Positions 20,192-33,091 are shown, counted from the stretch's first letter. The stretch: DNA of 64,000 nucleotides from Pseudocercospora fijiensis CIRAD86 (GCF_000340215.1 NW_006921534.1:1483053-1547052); one strand, 5' to 3'. Notes: generated from the letters alone by a model not told the origin. Translations and numbers: made by a program.

Positions 20192-21346
20192 CTATGCCTT
20201 GGTCTTCTGCTTCTTCCCTGTGGCTTTCTCACCCCCGGCCTTGGTCTTGTGCTTCGAGATCTTCCCTTCTACTACGGCTTTGCCCTTGGGACCTGACTTG
20301 ATCGTGGCCACAACGGTCTCCTCAAGAACAGGCTCTTTCTCCCGCTCCTCGACGAGCTTTGCGCCACCCTCCTCCTGCTCAGCACTAGCCTCAGCATTGG
20401 CTGGTTCCACTGCCTTCTGCTTGGAGACTGCATCAACACCTTTTACTGCAGGCATCTCGAAATCGTAGCCAAACTCATTCAGCTTCTCTTGCTTGCTCTG
20501 TCGTCTCTGCTCTTCACGAGTTATCCTCTTCTCCCACCCCTCTCGATCAGTTCCCTTTCGTAGCTTGCTCCCCTCAATTCTGTTCCTTGGCCGCACCTTC
20601 CCATTCTTCACACCTTTTGGACCCTTCCACATCTCGTCTTTGACTTGTTCAGCGGGAATGCGCTTACACTGCAGGATGTGGCCGAACAGCAGATACTTAT
20701 CCATGGTCTTGGCCACAATGTCTGCAACAGAAGCGGCCTCGAATTCAATGAAAGCATAATGCTTGCTCTTGCCTGTCTTGCGATTCCTAGCGAGGCGCAG
20801 GTGGGTTATGGTGCCAAATTGCGAGAAGTAGGCGCGCAGTTGCTTTTCGAAGAAACCGTGCGGAAGCCGAGAAATGTAGACTACGCCTGGTATGTTCTCC
20901 GGGTCGTCGCTCTTTTGCTTCGATGCTTTGGAGATGACTTTCTGGACTCCACCCGTGGTAGGCGCCGCGGGAAGATTGGCAATGTCTACGCCTTCATCGC
21001 CATCCCCGTCGTCGGATTCGTCACTCGAGAAACCAGCAAGCAAGTCCGCTGTCTGGTCTGCGGTGAGCTCGGCGCCGCCGTCTTCCTCCTCGTCAATATC
21101 AGACACCACGGGCCCAACTTCTTCCATTTTCTCGACCACCTTCTTGACCTTTAGCTCAGGCTTAGCCTTTTTATCTTTCGGCTTCTCAGTCACAGTCGTC
21201 TCGACTTTGCTCTTCTTCAGCGCAGATTTCGCCGGTGCTGGTCGGTCTGCTGACTTGACGGTCGTGGTAGTTGTCTTCACCTTCTTCGCAGGTTGCGCAA
21301 CGCTGTCGCCGGACTTGCGCTTCTTTCCCTTAGCATTGGCCGACAT
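20192..21346 (-). CDS. NOP15: nucleolar RRM protein Nop15 (NIFK-type)
   Basis: 384 aa from the ATG at 21346 (MSANAKGKKRKSG); the open frame extends 6 codons further but without an ATG. A Lys-rich and acidic low-complexity N-terminus (~150 residues) is followed by one RRM at about 154-233 with RNP2 VVYISRLP and RNP1 KHYAFIEF. The conserved extension after the RRM (CKRIPAEQVKDEMWKG, then NRIEGSKLRKGTDREGWEKR) is typical of Nop15/NIFK. The yeast protein binds the ITS2 side of pre-60S particles and is needed for 27S pre-rRNA processing. A Lys-rich tail follows. It is divergent from the SMN gene with 207 bp between start codons. Confidence 0.9.
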   Translation of the reverse strand: MSANAKGKKRKSGDSVAQPAKKVKTTTTTVKSADRPAPAKSALKKSKVETTVTEKPKDKKAKPELKVKKVVEKMEEVGPVVSDIDEEEDGGAELTADQTADLLAGFSSDESDDGDGDEGVDIANLPAAPTTGGVQKVISKASKQKSDDPENIPGVVYISRLPHGFFEKQLRAYFSQFGTITHLRLARNRKTGKSKHYAFIEFEAASVADIVAKTMDKYLLFGHILQCKRIPAEQVKDEMWKGPKGVKNGKVRPRNRIEGSKLRKGTDREGWEKRITREEQRRQSKQEKLNEFGYDFEMPAVKGVDAVSKQKAVEPANAEASAEQEEGGAKLVEEREKEPVLEETVVATIKSGPKGKAVVEGKISKHKTKAGGEKATGKKQKTKA

Positions 21347-21553
21347 GATTGCTATATGTGACAATGCCTGGCAATGTGATTGTGATGTGGAAAATGCACA
21401 GATCGAAGTGGGCCAACATTTTTCTGAAGCTCAATTTGAGTTCGCCGACAGCCGATGCGATCCCTGCTGCCTCGAGATGCGCATCTACATTGCTACATCT
21501 TCGCATCGTCTCGAAATAATTATCAAAACTGAAATTATATTACAGATCACACC

Positions 21554-22137
21554 ATGGCGAATCACGCAGGCGGAGAGCTCTCGCATGAGGAGGTCTGGGA
21601 CGATTCTGATCTTGTACAAAACTGGAACGATGCATTCGAAGAGTACAAGGTCTGACCTATTCTATGCCTGCTCTTCCACGCGTCCTGTCACTAACGATGT
21701 CTCAGAAATATCACAGTCTAGCTGCGAGAGGCGAACAGGTTCAATCATCTAGTGCATCGAAAGCGACGAGCGGGCCCAATGGAGCTCTGAAACCCTCAAC
21801 CACACCTGCGAACTTCGTCCCTGCTCTGGTTGCATCACAAGCAGAGACGGCTTCATCAGCGCCACAACCTGTGGCCGGACCGGCAGGCACTGCACAAACT
21901 AATGTGTCTGCCCTTCCGCCTGCTCCTCATGGACTGGGGAGTCTGCTTCCGACGCTTGTCTCTTCAAGTAAGTGAATCCATCGCATGATGTTTGCTTGCG
22001 CTGACACCTTATCAGCCCAGAACGAAGACTTGAAGAATCTCATGATGTCTTGGTACTATGCCGGATACTACACAGGTCTCTATGAAGGCCAACAGAAAGC
22101 CTGGGCGAGTATGCAAGAACCGCAGCAAGAAGGCTGA
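21554..22137 (+). CDS. SMN1: survival motor neuron (SMN) homologue
   Basis: Three exons: 21554-21649, 21706-21967 and 22016-22137, giving 159 aa. Intron 1 (21650-21705) has a weak GTCTGA donor and a CACTAAC branch. Intron 2 (21968-22015) has GTAAGT, CTGAC and TTATCAG. Exon 1 encodes the Gemin2-binding start LSHEEVWDDSDLVQNWNDAF, continued by EEYKKYHSL across intron 1. Exon 3 encodes the YG-box LMMSWYYAGYYTGLYEGQQ, which mediates SMN self-association. The middle is a low-complexity Ala/Pro/Ser linker without a Tudor domain, as in the fission yeast form. SMN assembles Sm rings on spliceosomal snRNAs. The splice choices are supported by both conserved ends falling in frame. Confidence 0.92.
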
Positions 22138-23049
22138 TAGTCACGCGGTAGTAGTCCGGTCCTTGGCCATGAATGCATACAAGTCTGGTTTCGCCAACAA
22201 AATTCCTATCCGATATGCCGCAAAGCCCTTTTTCCGCAAGAACTTCAGCACGACAGAAAACAGCCCATCGATCTTGAAGGTGTACGCGACTTAGAGGGCG
22301 TCAGAACCAGGACAATTTACTGGCAGCCGTCCGCAGAGGATCAAGAGCTCGCAGATATTAATTACCACCTTTATGAACTGGAGCTCCGTGGGAAGGCAAA
22401 ATTCGTACGACACCAGCAGAATCGCTCTCATAGACAGCACAGCATACCTTGAGGTCTTGGAAGCCGATGTTATAGCCTGCTGAGTTGACAATGAGATTGA
22501 AGGCAATGCATGATTTCAGCTCGCTCTCTACGTTGTGTGGACAGACGAGCCTGACGCAACCACTGGGGTCGAGTCATGCGATAATGTACCAATTTTTTGC
22601 TCGCCCAAGCCTACGACAGCCAGAAGAGCCTACGGTCTGCGAATCTGAGACCATGGCCTGAAGATAGGGTGTAGTCAAGGCGGACAGTACTCGCTCGCTC
22701 TGTCTCGTGACGTACAGAACAGTCTACCCATGGCGAGGCTGATACCATAGCTCGGAGACAATGGCTGGTGTTGACCCTAGTCTCAATTCGCTCTCGAAAA
22801 CGATAGCCAGAAGAGGCTACGGTCTGCGAGACGGAGCCCGTAGCATATAGAGACAAATGTTAGAGTCGAGACACGCAACACAACACAACGTCAATTCATT
22901 CTTCATCTCATGGAACTCTATCTACAACAACCAGAATGCTCATTTCGATGAATGCCGCCCCCATACGCCTCGCTAAATCGATATCCAGCCCTTCCACCTA
23001 AACCCTCAGCTGCCCAACGAATCCCAGACGCGTTTTCCAGTCAGGTGAG
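22138..23049. other. intergenic region with a short direct repeat
   Basis: About 910 bp between convergent SMN and UBX genes. No ORF with recognisable sequence. A 25-bp direct repeat (22618 and 22805) lies in it. Confidence 0.5.
22618..22829 (+). repeat. 25-bp direct repeat pair
   Basis: Positions 22618-22642 and 22805-22829 are identical at 24 of 25 bases (AGCCAGAAGAG, then C or G, then CTACGGTCTGCGA). The copies are 187 bp apart, and weaker similarity continues past them (GA-CGGAGCC/GAATCTGAGACC). Possibly remnants of a longer tandem unit. Confidence 0.6.
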
Positions 23050-23982
23050 CTATTTCACATTCAATGCCGCGGAAGGTACGAGTCCACACTCCTTCAGAGT
23101 CATGCCAAAATCCTCGTACGCGAAGGTCTTGCGTGGAAAGTTGATACCGAAGGATGTCGCTTTCGTACCATTTTCTTGTTCGATGGCTGCTGCGACCTCG
23201 AAAAGTGTGGTTTCAGCGGGAAAGGTCTTCATGATGTTGCCTGCCGTGGTCTGTAGACGGAGTCGAGCCTCACTGTGGTTGGCCTTAGGGGGGGCTGCGG
23301 AGGCAAGAGAGGCTCCTCCCCCAGCTATCGCGGAGGGTGCGCTTGGGTTATAAGCGCTCGGATTTTCGCGCATACGTTTCTCTTCCTCTGCCTTCGCCTT
23401 GCGCGCCGCCTTGTCGGCCTCAATTTTCTCGCGAATACGCTGCTTGGCGGCGATGTCATCGGCCTTTTCCTGCTTCTTCTTCTGCGCCTCCTTGATTTGC
23501 TCCTTCCGCTGCAGCTCTTCCTTTGCGTCATCGTTTTCCTTGGTGTGCTTCTTCCGAATTTCCTCGTTGCGCTTCTGGTCTGCCTTGTCCGCGATTGCCT
23601 GAGCCGCTCTCTTTTCTGCGAGCTTGGCCCTGAGCTCGGCCAGGCGTTGCGCCTTCTCAGCTTCTGTCAACGGAGCGAGCTCTTCAGACGATTCGGCGAA
23701 GTCGGTATGTCCGCTCTTTTCGGCGTGGAACTGTGCCTGCGCCATACTGCGGAACTTCTTCTGGCATTCGTTGCAGATCATGGATCGCGCCTGCTCGCCA
23801 GCCTCGAGTTGTGGTGCCTCGGCATCTTCAGCTTCGTCTGCCTTGATGTCTTCTAAGCTCTTGTCGGCATTCTTGTCCAGCCAGTCAATAGCACCAGTGA
23901 GATTGCCGCCTTTCTTCAGTGCGTGTTGTGCTTTCTCTTTCTCAAAGCCCATGTCAACGAGCGTATCGAGGTCGCCTGCCAT
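23050..23982 (-). CDS. UBA-UBX domain protein (UBXN1/SAKS1-like)
   Basis: Single-exon ORF of 310 aa. An N-terminal UBA domain occupies residues 1-40 (DLDTLVDMGFEKEKAQHALK, then GAIDWLDKN). A C2H2 finger follows (C70, C73, H86, H92), then a charged coiled coil at ~100-215, and a C-terminal UBX domain at ~230-310 (EARLRLQTTAGNIMKTFPAE ... FPRKTFAYEDFGMTLKECGL). The UBA binds ubiquitin and the UBX binds Cdc48/p97, so the protein is a likely adaptor in ubiquitin-dependent protein extraction. The domain order UBA, finger, coil, UBX is that of UBXN1. The start at 23982 has the UBA immediately downstream. Confidence 0.92.
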   Translation of the reverse strand: MAGDLDTLVDMGFEKEKAQHALKKGGNLTGAIDWLDKNADKSLEDIKADEAEDAEAPQLEAGEQARSMICNECQKKFRSMAQAQFHAEKSGHTDFAESSEELAPLTEAEKAQRLAELRAKLAEKRAAQAIADKADQKRNEEIRKKHTKENDDAKEELQRKEQIKEAQKKKQEKADDIAAKQRIREKIEADKAARKAKAEEEKRMRENPSAYNPSAPSAIAGGGASLASAAPPKANHSEARLRLQTTAGNIMKTFPAETTLFEVAAAIEQENGTKATSFGINFPRKTFAYEDFGMTLKECGLVPSAALNVK

Positions 23983-24529
23983 GTTGCCCCAGTGAGCGAC
24001 CTTGATGGAGCGTTTGTGCAGTGGCGTGGATCTGGAAGCTCGGTTGGTTGATGCGGAAGCTGCGGTGCTTGTTTTCTAATGGGTGGTCGAGCGCGAGCCG
24101 ATGTTCAGAGTTCTGTGTTGCACAAGTCGACTTCAATTTGCAAATCGGCTTTCGGATTGCGTGGAGCTCGTGATTCGTGAACAGGTGGAGTTAATGCTGC
24201 ACGTCGCTTGCCTGCCTGCATGTGAATCGTGCTTGCTCCACTGACGTCGCGAGCGTCCGTGCTTGCGCTCCTGCCTTGACCAGGTTCTGGGCTCTATTCC
24301 AGCCACCACGACACTTTCCAATTCATCGTCGACCACGGAAACCTTTAGCATACGGTGCCGGAAAGCTCTCCACCCTGTCTACGAACATTCTGCCACCTAC
24401 ATAACCTGCGACGTCCTCCTGTGCCTTCCTTCGACTACCTCGGAACGTCGCAAAGGCCAGCTTAGCAATTCGAAACAACCCCAACTTCTGGATATCCGAC
24501 TCGAGATAGCGTCACAGTGATAAGGGACA
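23983..24529. promoter_or_regulatory. bidirectional upstream region of UBX and VAP genes
   Basis: 547 bp between divergent start codons. Small overlapping ORFs on both strands have no conserved features. Regulatory role is inferred from position only. Confidence 0.45.
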
Positions 24530-25484
24530 ATGTCGGTCGAGCTCAACCCACCCGAGCTGGGCTTCAAGCGTATGTGCTGTGCATACTGGGAGAAGTTGCG
24601 CTTCAGGAGACTAATAATGCCTAATCAGGCCCCTTCACCCACGAGGTCTCCCAGGTGCTCCGCCTTCGTAATCCCAACAGCGATCCCGTAGCCTTCAAGG
24701 TCAAGACCACCGCTCCGAAGCAGTACGTATACCAAGCAATCCAACACCGAGGCGGGTTGAAGAGGGATGCTGACTTTCCTCAAGATACTGCGTACGACCC
24801 AACTCTGGCCGCATCGAGGCAAATGGCGAGGTCGAAGTGCAAGTGCTTCTCCAGGCCATGAAGGAAGACCCTCCACCAGACACACGATGCAGAGACAAGT
24901 TCTTGGTTCAGTCGGTTGCCATTTCTGCCGACAGGGACGTCAACAATGTCGCGCAGATCTGGGCCAACATCGAGCAGTCTGCCAAGTCTAGCATTCAAGA
25001 GAAGAAGATTCGGGTCAATTTTCTGCCTGCAGATGGTAGCGGTGCTGCTGCTGCTGCTACGAACGGCGTCTCTCATCACGATGAAGAGCCACCTGCATAC
25101 ACTTCTCCCACGCCACCAGCCGTGACTCCACAACGACCGAGCCACTCCGCGGCCAGCGATTACAATAAGAGTCCGGAGCCCGACTTTGCACCGTCCAACT
25201 CCACACTCGGTTCCGCAACAGCTGCCATTTCTAGCGCCACTGGCCTCTCGCAAGCCGAACTCCAGAAGAAGCTCGACGAGGCAAACGCTACTATATCACG
25301 ATTACAAACCCAAGCGGCTGAGGCCACAGGACTACGGCAGCGTAAGACGGTCGGAGATACTGCGACCACGGGAAAGTCTGGACCGGCTACAGCTTTGCAG
25401 TCATCACCATCAGGAGGTGTGCCCGTTCAGATCGTTGCAGCTCTGTGCTTGCTCAGCTTCTTGATTGCATATTTCCTTTTCTAA
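24530..25484 (+). CDS. SCS2: VAP/Scs2 family ER membrane contact protein
   Basis: Exons 24530-24569, 24629-24722 and 24785-25484; 277 aa. Both introns have GTATGT/GTACGT donors and CTAAT or CTGAC branches. The N-terminal MSP domain (residues 1-~125) includes FTHEVSQVLRLRNPNSDPVA and the VAP signature VKTTAPKQYCVRPNSGRI, which is formed only when exons 2 and 3 are joined and so confirms the splice. A Pro/Ser/Ala linker with a (GCT)n Ala run, a short coiled coil (LSQAELQKKLDEANATISRL) and a C-terminal tail anchor (VQIVAALCLLSFLIAYFLF) follow. VAPs sit in the ER membrane and bind FFAT-motif proteins to tether ER to plasma membrane and other organelles. Confidence 0.95.
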
Positions 25485-26047
25485 GGGGCTGAAGTGGGCA
25501 GCAGAGAAAGGCACATGAGTAGACGCGGAGCGTCAGAGCCGAGCATGGGGCTCAAAGGAGACTTGCAAGCGACGAAGCAGGAGGGAAGATGTAGACCAGG
25601 AGGCTGTCGGGAACGAGAAGGTCTTCCGAAGTATACATCCTACCTCTTGGGGCGGACGGGCCTCGTAGTACATCAGGAAATTCTGGCATGCATGGTCTGC
25701 GAGGGAGATGGGGATTGGGACTGTTCTGGCACACAGCCAGGCTACTGCTTTTCTTGTTTGTGCTTTTTAGCCATTCAACGTTTTCACACTTTCCCTTTCA
25801 GTCGAGATACCGCGAGTACAGAAGACCTTCACCATTTTCAACCTTTGCAACGCATGACGCAAGTACAGCATTCACGTGTGGTCCATCGGAGGTGACAAGC
25901 AACAAACATTGGTTAAGTTGTTTTCTCTACCGCAGCAGTGGAACAGTACAATACGTGAACGCTCGTAATAACATAAACGTCAAAGCATGAAGAGCCGCAA
26001 GCCAGGTCACACCTCAGGAGACGTCTTATCGGATCGTGAGGTGGCTT
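25485..26047. other. intergenic between convergent VAP and SERF genes, no gene supported
   Basis: About 560 bp. Plus-strand ORF 25494-25895 starts 9 bp after the VAP stop and has no recognisable content; it is probably 3' UTR. Confidence 0.45.
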
Positions 26048-26402
26048 CTACTTCTTCGCACCATTTGCAGCCGCAGCAGCTTTCTTGGCATCGGCTGAAG
26101 ATCAGAAAGTGTGAGTTAGCAATCTCAGAGCCCTTTCTTCAATGATGAATCGATCAGACATACCCTCGGCCTGCTTCCTCCTCATAATCTCCGCCGCAGT
26201 TTCCTTGTCACGCTGTTGCTGTGTTCCTGAGGCTGTGGTTTTGGATTTCTGGTGCGAGTGTTAGCGAAAGAAAGAGTGAAAACGGAGGAATATCAAACGA
26301 GGGGATCTGTATGCTGTAGTGTCTTCGCTATCTTCTTACCTCCTGTGCCTGTTTGGCCAAATTCTTCTCTCTGGCTTTGTCTCTCTGGTTGCCACGCGCC
26401 AT
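26048..26402 (-). CDS. SERF/4F5 family small protein, three exons
   Basis: Exons (minus strand) 26402-26340, 26248-26164 and 26094-26048; 195 nt coding, 64 aa. Introns have GTAAGA and GTATGT donors, CTAAC branches and CACCAG/TTCAG acceptors. Exon 1 encodes MARGNQRDKAREKNLAKQAQ, the defining 4F5 start. Exon 2 continues KSKTTASGTQQQRDKETAAE and IMRRKQAE. Exon 3 ends DAKKAAAAANGAKK. The protein is small, highly charged and probably disordered; animal SERF proteins promote amyloid formation and bind nucleic acid. It is too short and split to appear as one open frame, but all three exons join in phase and give the family's usual length. Confidence 0.9.
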
Positions 26403-28058
26403 TTTGAAATCTGTGTTGTGTCTGCCGCAACGGTACGATTCGGGAAGGTGAAGAACTTGGTGGAGAGTCCGCAGTCGGACGGGTTTTTGCTACAACGGCG
26501 CTGATGAGGGAGTTTCGTTGTTCTGCGAAACCAGAGTCAGCGGCGATGAGGTTGTTATTTTGGATATGCGGCTCTGCGGTACTGCAGCCAATTGAAACGC
26601 CGCGGTACTTGGACCCTGGTCGTGTTCCGAAATGTCGACAGTGTCAAATTAAATTCGTGGTCACGTGGTGCTAGGCATGGTTGGCTTGGCGATCGAAGAT
26701 ATCCTGCAAGGAGAAGTGGGCGAGCTCTGAAGCGATGGGAGAGGTTCTACTTCTGAATGCATACTCTATGTCAGAGCGGTCTTCGTGGCTGCCGGGGCGA
26801 GCTATCCGCGCTGACAGCTTTGCGCATGGACGCCCCCGACCCGACGGCCTCTGGCAGCAGAGCTCAGACGCCGTAGATACGAAATGCCTTGATGCGGCAA
26901 GACGGATACCGAGTTGCCCTGGACATCTTCCTGCCAGCAAAAGATATGGTCTTGCCAAGTCCCAAGGACCTTGCCTCGTGCGACCCGCGACTCAGCCTTC
27001 CACTCACCTGTCAACCTCGTCGAAGCTCTCAGAGACCACCGACGAATGCTCCCACAAGCACCATACGCTAAACCCCAACTTATGACATGGAGAGATACAG
27101 CTTCCACCACACTTGGATCTGTCACGACGTTCCTGGCGCCACCCTGCCAAAGACGCGACACCTGGTGTTCACCTGGACCTTGTAAAAGCTCACGCGAGAG
27201 ATCTCTTTTCAAAGCACCTGAGATTACATCTCGCATATCTTCGACGGTCCAAGCATTCAACGAGGCGAACGAACCCTACATGACTTGGTTGTTCGTGTGC
27301 TCTCATCTTCACGAAACTCGATTGAAGCCTCATCGGTATGTGAAGAGCCCAATCGGCGCCAAGAATACCATTCTTGCAGGGATGACTGTATTGACGACTC
27401 ATGACCAGAACCTTGTCGGGCTGCGCACGCAATCAGCTATTTTAGCGTTGGACTTATCCGTCTGTTGCCAATACGAGATGTACATACATACGGCAGCTTC
27501 TGATGTGGCATCACGAACAACAAGAACTGGCAAGGCGAGTTTTCCACGCTGAGGTGCGATCGTCATGCACTGTTATGTCACCAGGAACGGTTCGCTCTTG
27601 AAACATCTGACGACACCTGCAACTGTTTCAAGAAGTATCTAGCCGATATTGCCAATACCGAGCGACCATTGCAGACTGCTTACAGACTTCTTAGCAGCCC
27701 AATGTGGAGGGTGAAATGACCAAGGATAGATCTGTGCTGCTCAAAATCTGCAATCAATCTTGATAAAAGCGAAAGAAGCATTGCGCCACCACGATATCCC
27801 GACCACTCTGATTAATCGATACGCTTTCGCCCAGGGATGCCTTTCGTTCGGCGCTGTGCGCTAATCACACATATACCACTCTACCCTATCGACGCAGCCC
27901 GGCTCTCTCTCTCCTCCCTCCTTTTGGAACCCGAATCCAGTCAGTCGTTACCTCTAGTCGCAGTGGACCATCAACAAACCAAATCATCCCCGATCTCTGA
28001 TCCACCCTCAAACAGATCATCATCACGGATTCGATCAATCGGCACATTCGGCCCCACA
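26403..28058. other. 1.65-kb region without a supportable gene
   Basis: Open frames exist on both strands at 26802-27260 (minus) and 26914-27552 (plus), overlapping each other. Neither has recognisable motifs, good splice sites or a convincing start. The last part is presumably the promoter of the gene at 28059. Confidence 0.4.
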
Positions 28059-28577
28059 ATGGAACAACACTTCAGCATAACAACCCTCCTCGTCCTCCTC
28101 AGCATCAACCAAGCCCTCGCCAGAAACCTCGAAATCACACGAAGCGACCCCGTCCCACAATCAACCCCAACACCCTCCCAAATCTCCGTCGGCCCTTCTC
28201 CAGAACCCCAATCAAGCTCCCAAGTCTCCTCCGTCGACGCCGGAACCCGCGCCGGCGTAGCAATAGGCTGTCTCTTCGGCGTCTGCCTCTTCGCAGGCCT
28301 CATCTTCTTCATCATGAAACGCAGAAAACAGTGGCTGGCAGGACGAGTCAACGATCGACGAGTGCGAGAATTACAAATTGCGGATATAATTCGGAGTCGT
28401 ACGGTGCAGTCGCAGGCTTTGGCGCAACCTTCGCCGGTGCTGGAGAAGCAGAATTTGCATCCGCCGCTGCCTGAGCAGTCGGGACTTGAGATTACGAGGG
28501 TGGAGTTGGAGGGGACCAAGCTTCCTGGTTGGGAGTATACGAGGGGGCATGAGGTTAGGGAGGATGGGTCGTTTTGA
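28059..28577 (+). CDS. single-pass membrane protein with signal peptide
   Basis: 172 aa from the ATG at 28059. The frame is open further 5' (to 27837), but this Met begins a clear signal peptide, MEQHFSITTLLVLLSINQ with ALA just before a probable cleavage site, so the longer version is less likely. A short Ser/Pro/Gln-rich extracellular segment (~40 residues) precedes a membrane helix, AGVAIGCLFGVCLFAGLIFF, and a basic stop-transfer MKRRKQ. The cytosolic tail of ~85 residues is charged. This layout (Ser-rich ectodomain, one helix, short tail) is common among fungal cell-surface or sensor-like proteins, but no specific family is recognised. Confidence 0.7.
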   Translation: MEQHFSITTLLVLLSINQALARNLEITRSDPVPQSTPTPSQISVGPSPEPQSSSQVSSVDAGTRAGVAIGCLFGVCLFAGLIFFIMKRRKQWLAGRVNDRRVRELQIADIIRSRTVQSQALAQPSPVLEKQNLHPPLPEQSGLEITRVELEGTKLPGWEYTRGHEVREDGSF

Positions 28578-28940
28578 TTGTGGGTGGGTAGGGGGAGTTT
28601 GGGGGTGGGAATTATGTAAGTTGTGCTGTCCTGCCGATCGCATTGGACAAGTTGGAGCTGTGCTAATAATTCTCATCGCAGACTGGGACAGCACTTCTTG
28701 CTAATGTGGTAATGAACGAAGCAATGTTGTACATGATGATATTCATTTCTCGTTTTGTATAAAACTTTACTTTACTACATACCAGACCAGCCGATAAAAT
28801 ATAATCCTAGTTTGGAATCTCACGATGAATCAAGAGCAAGCGCTTTTTCTACCCCATTGCCGCTGTGTCGTTTCCTTTCATCGCTGTATCGTATAGTGTG
28901 TAATTGGGTACATGCATAATCCATTCGCGATCAATTTGAC

Positions 28941-30809
<1,869 letters not shown>

Positions 30810-31684
30810 GATTGGTGGTGGTGTTTGGTGTGGTCGGTCTCGAAAATAAGCCCTCGCTTTTCGTCGATGATATGGTCTTAATCAAGATATGAGAGGTGGG
30901 AGGAGGAATTGGGGAGTGAAGTGAAGGAATGAGTCGATGGGAAACAGCTTCTTATTGTCAACAACTGTGGCGCGCCACAAGCACAACCTTTGCATTAGAA
31001 TACACTTCACGTCACCGAATCAACAAACTCCCACGAGGACTTCCCGGTAGCGGCAGCATCCACTCCAGCAATCGAGCGACACAGGAGCGCCGCGTTCGAT
31101 GCAGTGGTAGTGGTCGTGGTAGCTATGATGAGAAAGCAAAAGCTCCAGATGAACCAAAAAATAATGTCGAGTATCGATAAGCCCGGCAGCTGATAGCTAC
31201 AAGCCCGCCCATTCGCTGGCGTGAGCAGGGTGGAGATGGCTTTCCTGCAGGGTCGACGATGTGAAGTGAAGGCAAAGTTGCGGCATCGGCACTGGCATCG
31301 CATTGATGAGTCGAAGAAGATGGCCTGGGTCAGCATGCATGGAGATATTCCGTACAGCCTTGATCCAGCCTTGTTATTCCGTCTGACATGCACGTAGTAT
31401 CAGCTGCCACGAAGAAAGTTTCTCGTGAACCAAGCATCTCCGGTAAGCTGAGCTGAGAGTGAACACTCAACATCTCGGGCGCATGCGGAGTCAATCACTG
31501 GTTTTGAGGATTCATAAGAATATCTAAGAAGTGAATGCGCGCCGCGGCAGCCGCATATGTTATCCCACACGCGCCGCTGCAGCGCCATCACACACACATG
31601 CCTCGCGTCGCGCACCGCTTCCGCATAGATATGCCGCTGGATTTGTCGACCTCATGACCATCAGAATCTATTTGCATGCTGCCT
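30810..31684. other. GDH upstream region, no gene supported
   Basis: About 875 bp between the GDH start and the MCT1 stop (both minus). Overlapping small ORFs on both strands have no recognisable content. It should contain the GDH promoter. Confidence 0.45.
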
Positions 31685-32895
31685 CTACTCCTCCTGCATT
31701 GTCTCGCTCTTATCCAAGTCTCTCAAAACACTCTCCACTTCGCGAGGATCCGTTATACCCCAAACACCACCACCTTTACTCAGACCTTTCATGCCGACTT
31801 CCTTGCCGACCAGATTCCTTCCCACCTTCCCAGGTCCAATACCAATCCACCGCTTCACCTTCTCTTCCTTGTGCAAATACACAATACTGTCATGCCATAG
31901 AACCGTCTCGACGCATTGTTGCCCCAGCAGATCCATCAGCTGCTGTTTGCTTTGAAAAGGTCGTGCAGAGACGTTGCTGACGCAGGGCATGATGCCCGGC
32001 CATATCACAATATCCTGACCCTTCTCCGTAGGCGATGTCTGATGCAGCATTTTCTTCATGAGCTCGGCAGCAGGCTTCATCAGAGGACTGTGAAACGGGC
32101 TATCAGCCTTCAGCCGTACAGCGCGCGGATCATGTCCAGCGAATTGCCGCAGGTGCGTGAGAAGCTCGTTGATACGCTTAATGCCTCCAGACAAAACAAT
32201 CTGATTCTTCGAGTTGACATTCGCAATCAAGACCTGCTGCACCGGAGGCAGATCAGTATCCGAATGGCTATCCGTCTTAGCGCCTTCTGACGTGTGACCA
32301 AGAAAGCTATAAATGGCTTCAATCATCGACGCCAAATGATCGGCTTCGCACACCAAAGCCACCATTCCCACCTCCTCATTCGCTTCCTTCCCACACCGTG
32401 CCATCACCTCTGCTCTTTTCCTCACCAATCTCAACGCGTCTTTTTCCCGTAAATACCCGCCAGCAACCAGAGCCGCAAACTCTCCCAGTGAATGACCTAG
32501 CGTAACATCAACCCGATCCGCCAGTTTGAAACCGAACTCTCGCTCCAGTACTCGTAGGATGATGATCGAAGTCGCCATGATAGCAGGTTGAGCATTCTCC
32601 GTAGCGGTAAGCTGGCTATTAGGTCCTTCGGCAATTATCTTGGTCAAATTCACGTTGAGAGTGTCGTCGATCTGTTCAAGCATGGGTTTCACAGTTTTCG
32701 GGAATGCTTCGAGCCAGTCCGTAGCCATTCCGACGCGTTGACTCCTTGTCCCGGAAAGAAGATGGCGGTCTTTGGATGCTGCTTTTCTTGTATTGTCGCC
32801 ATGCCTCGAGCTTGACATGATGCATAGACCGCTGGACGTATCGAGGCGGGGAGGGAGAGGAGGGATTTGAGTGGGGGCTGTTTCGTGGATAGCAT
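31685..32895 (-). CDS. MCT1: mitochondrial malonyl-CoA:ACP transacylase, with one frameshift
   Basis: The N-terminal frame from 32895 encodes a basic, Ser-rich presequence suited to mitochondrial import, then KTAIFFPGQGV. The remainder, QRVGMATDWLEAFPKTVKPM onward to 31685, lies in another frame. At 32738-32744 one base is missing: a C lost from a CC pair would restore FFPGQGVQRVG. The FabD/transacylase marks are GHSLGEFAALVAGGYL (nucleophile Ser in GHSLG), an Arg-rich helix LRLVRKRAEVMARCG, and SPFHSPLM carrying the catalytic His. The enzyme loads malonyl groups onto the mitochondrial acyl carrier protein for type II fatty acid synthesis and lipoate production. A sequencing error next to the nearby gap seems more likely than loss of this gene. 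Confidence 0.88.
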
Positions 32896-32944
32896 CTTGG
32901 ATAAGATGGTTATGGATATCGAAGCGCAGGAAGGTAGATGTGAC

Positions 32945-33086
32945 NNNNNNNNNNNNNNNNNNNNNNNNNNNNNNNNNNNNNNNNNNNNNNNNNNNNNNNN
33001 NNNNNNNNNNNNNNNNNNNNNNNNNNNNNNNNNNNNNNNNNNNNNNNNNNNNNNNNNNNNNNNNNNNNNNNNNNNNNNNNNNNNNN
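32945..33086. other. assembly gap, 142 N
   Basis: Run of N. It separates the 5' side of MCT1 from the left inverted repeat of the transposon nest, so the outer end of that repeat is not visible. Confidence 0.99.
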
Positions 33087-33091
33087 GTCAG

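Noticed and set aside
26802..27552. Overlapping plus and minus ORFs of 150-212 aa
   Set aside because: They mirror each other, lack motifs and have no supporting splice signals. A decayed gene is possible but cannot be shown.
31531..31980. Plus-strand ORF of 149 aa
   Set aside because: Shadow of the MCT1 3' coding region; Ser/Pro/His-rich composition typical of an antisense frame.
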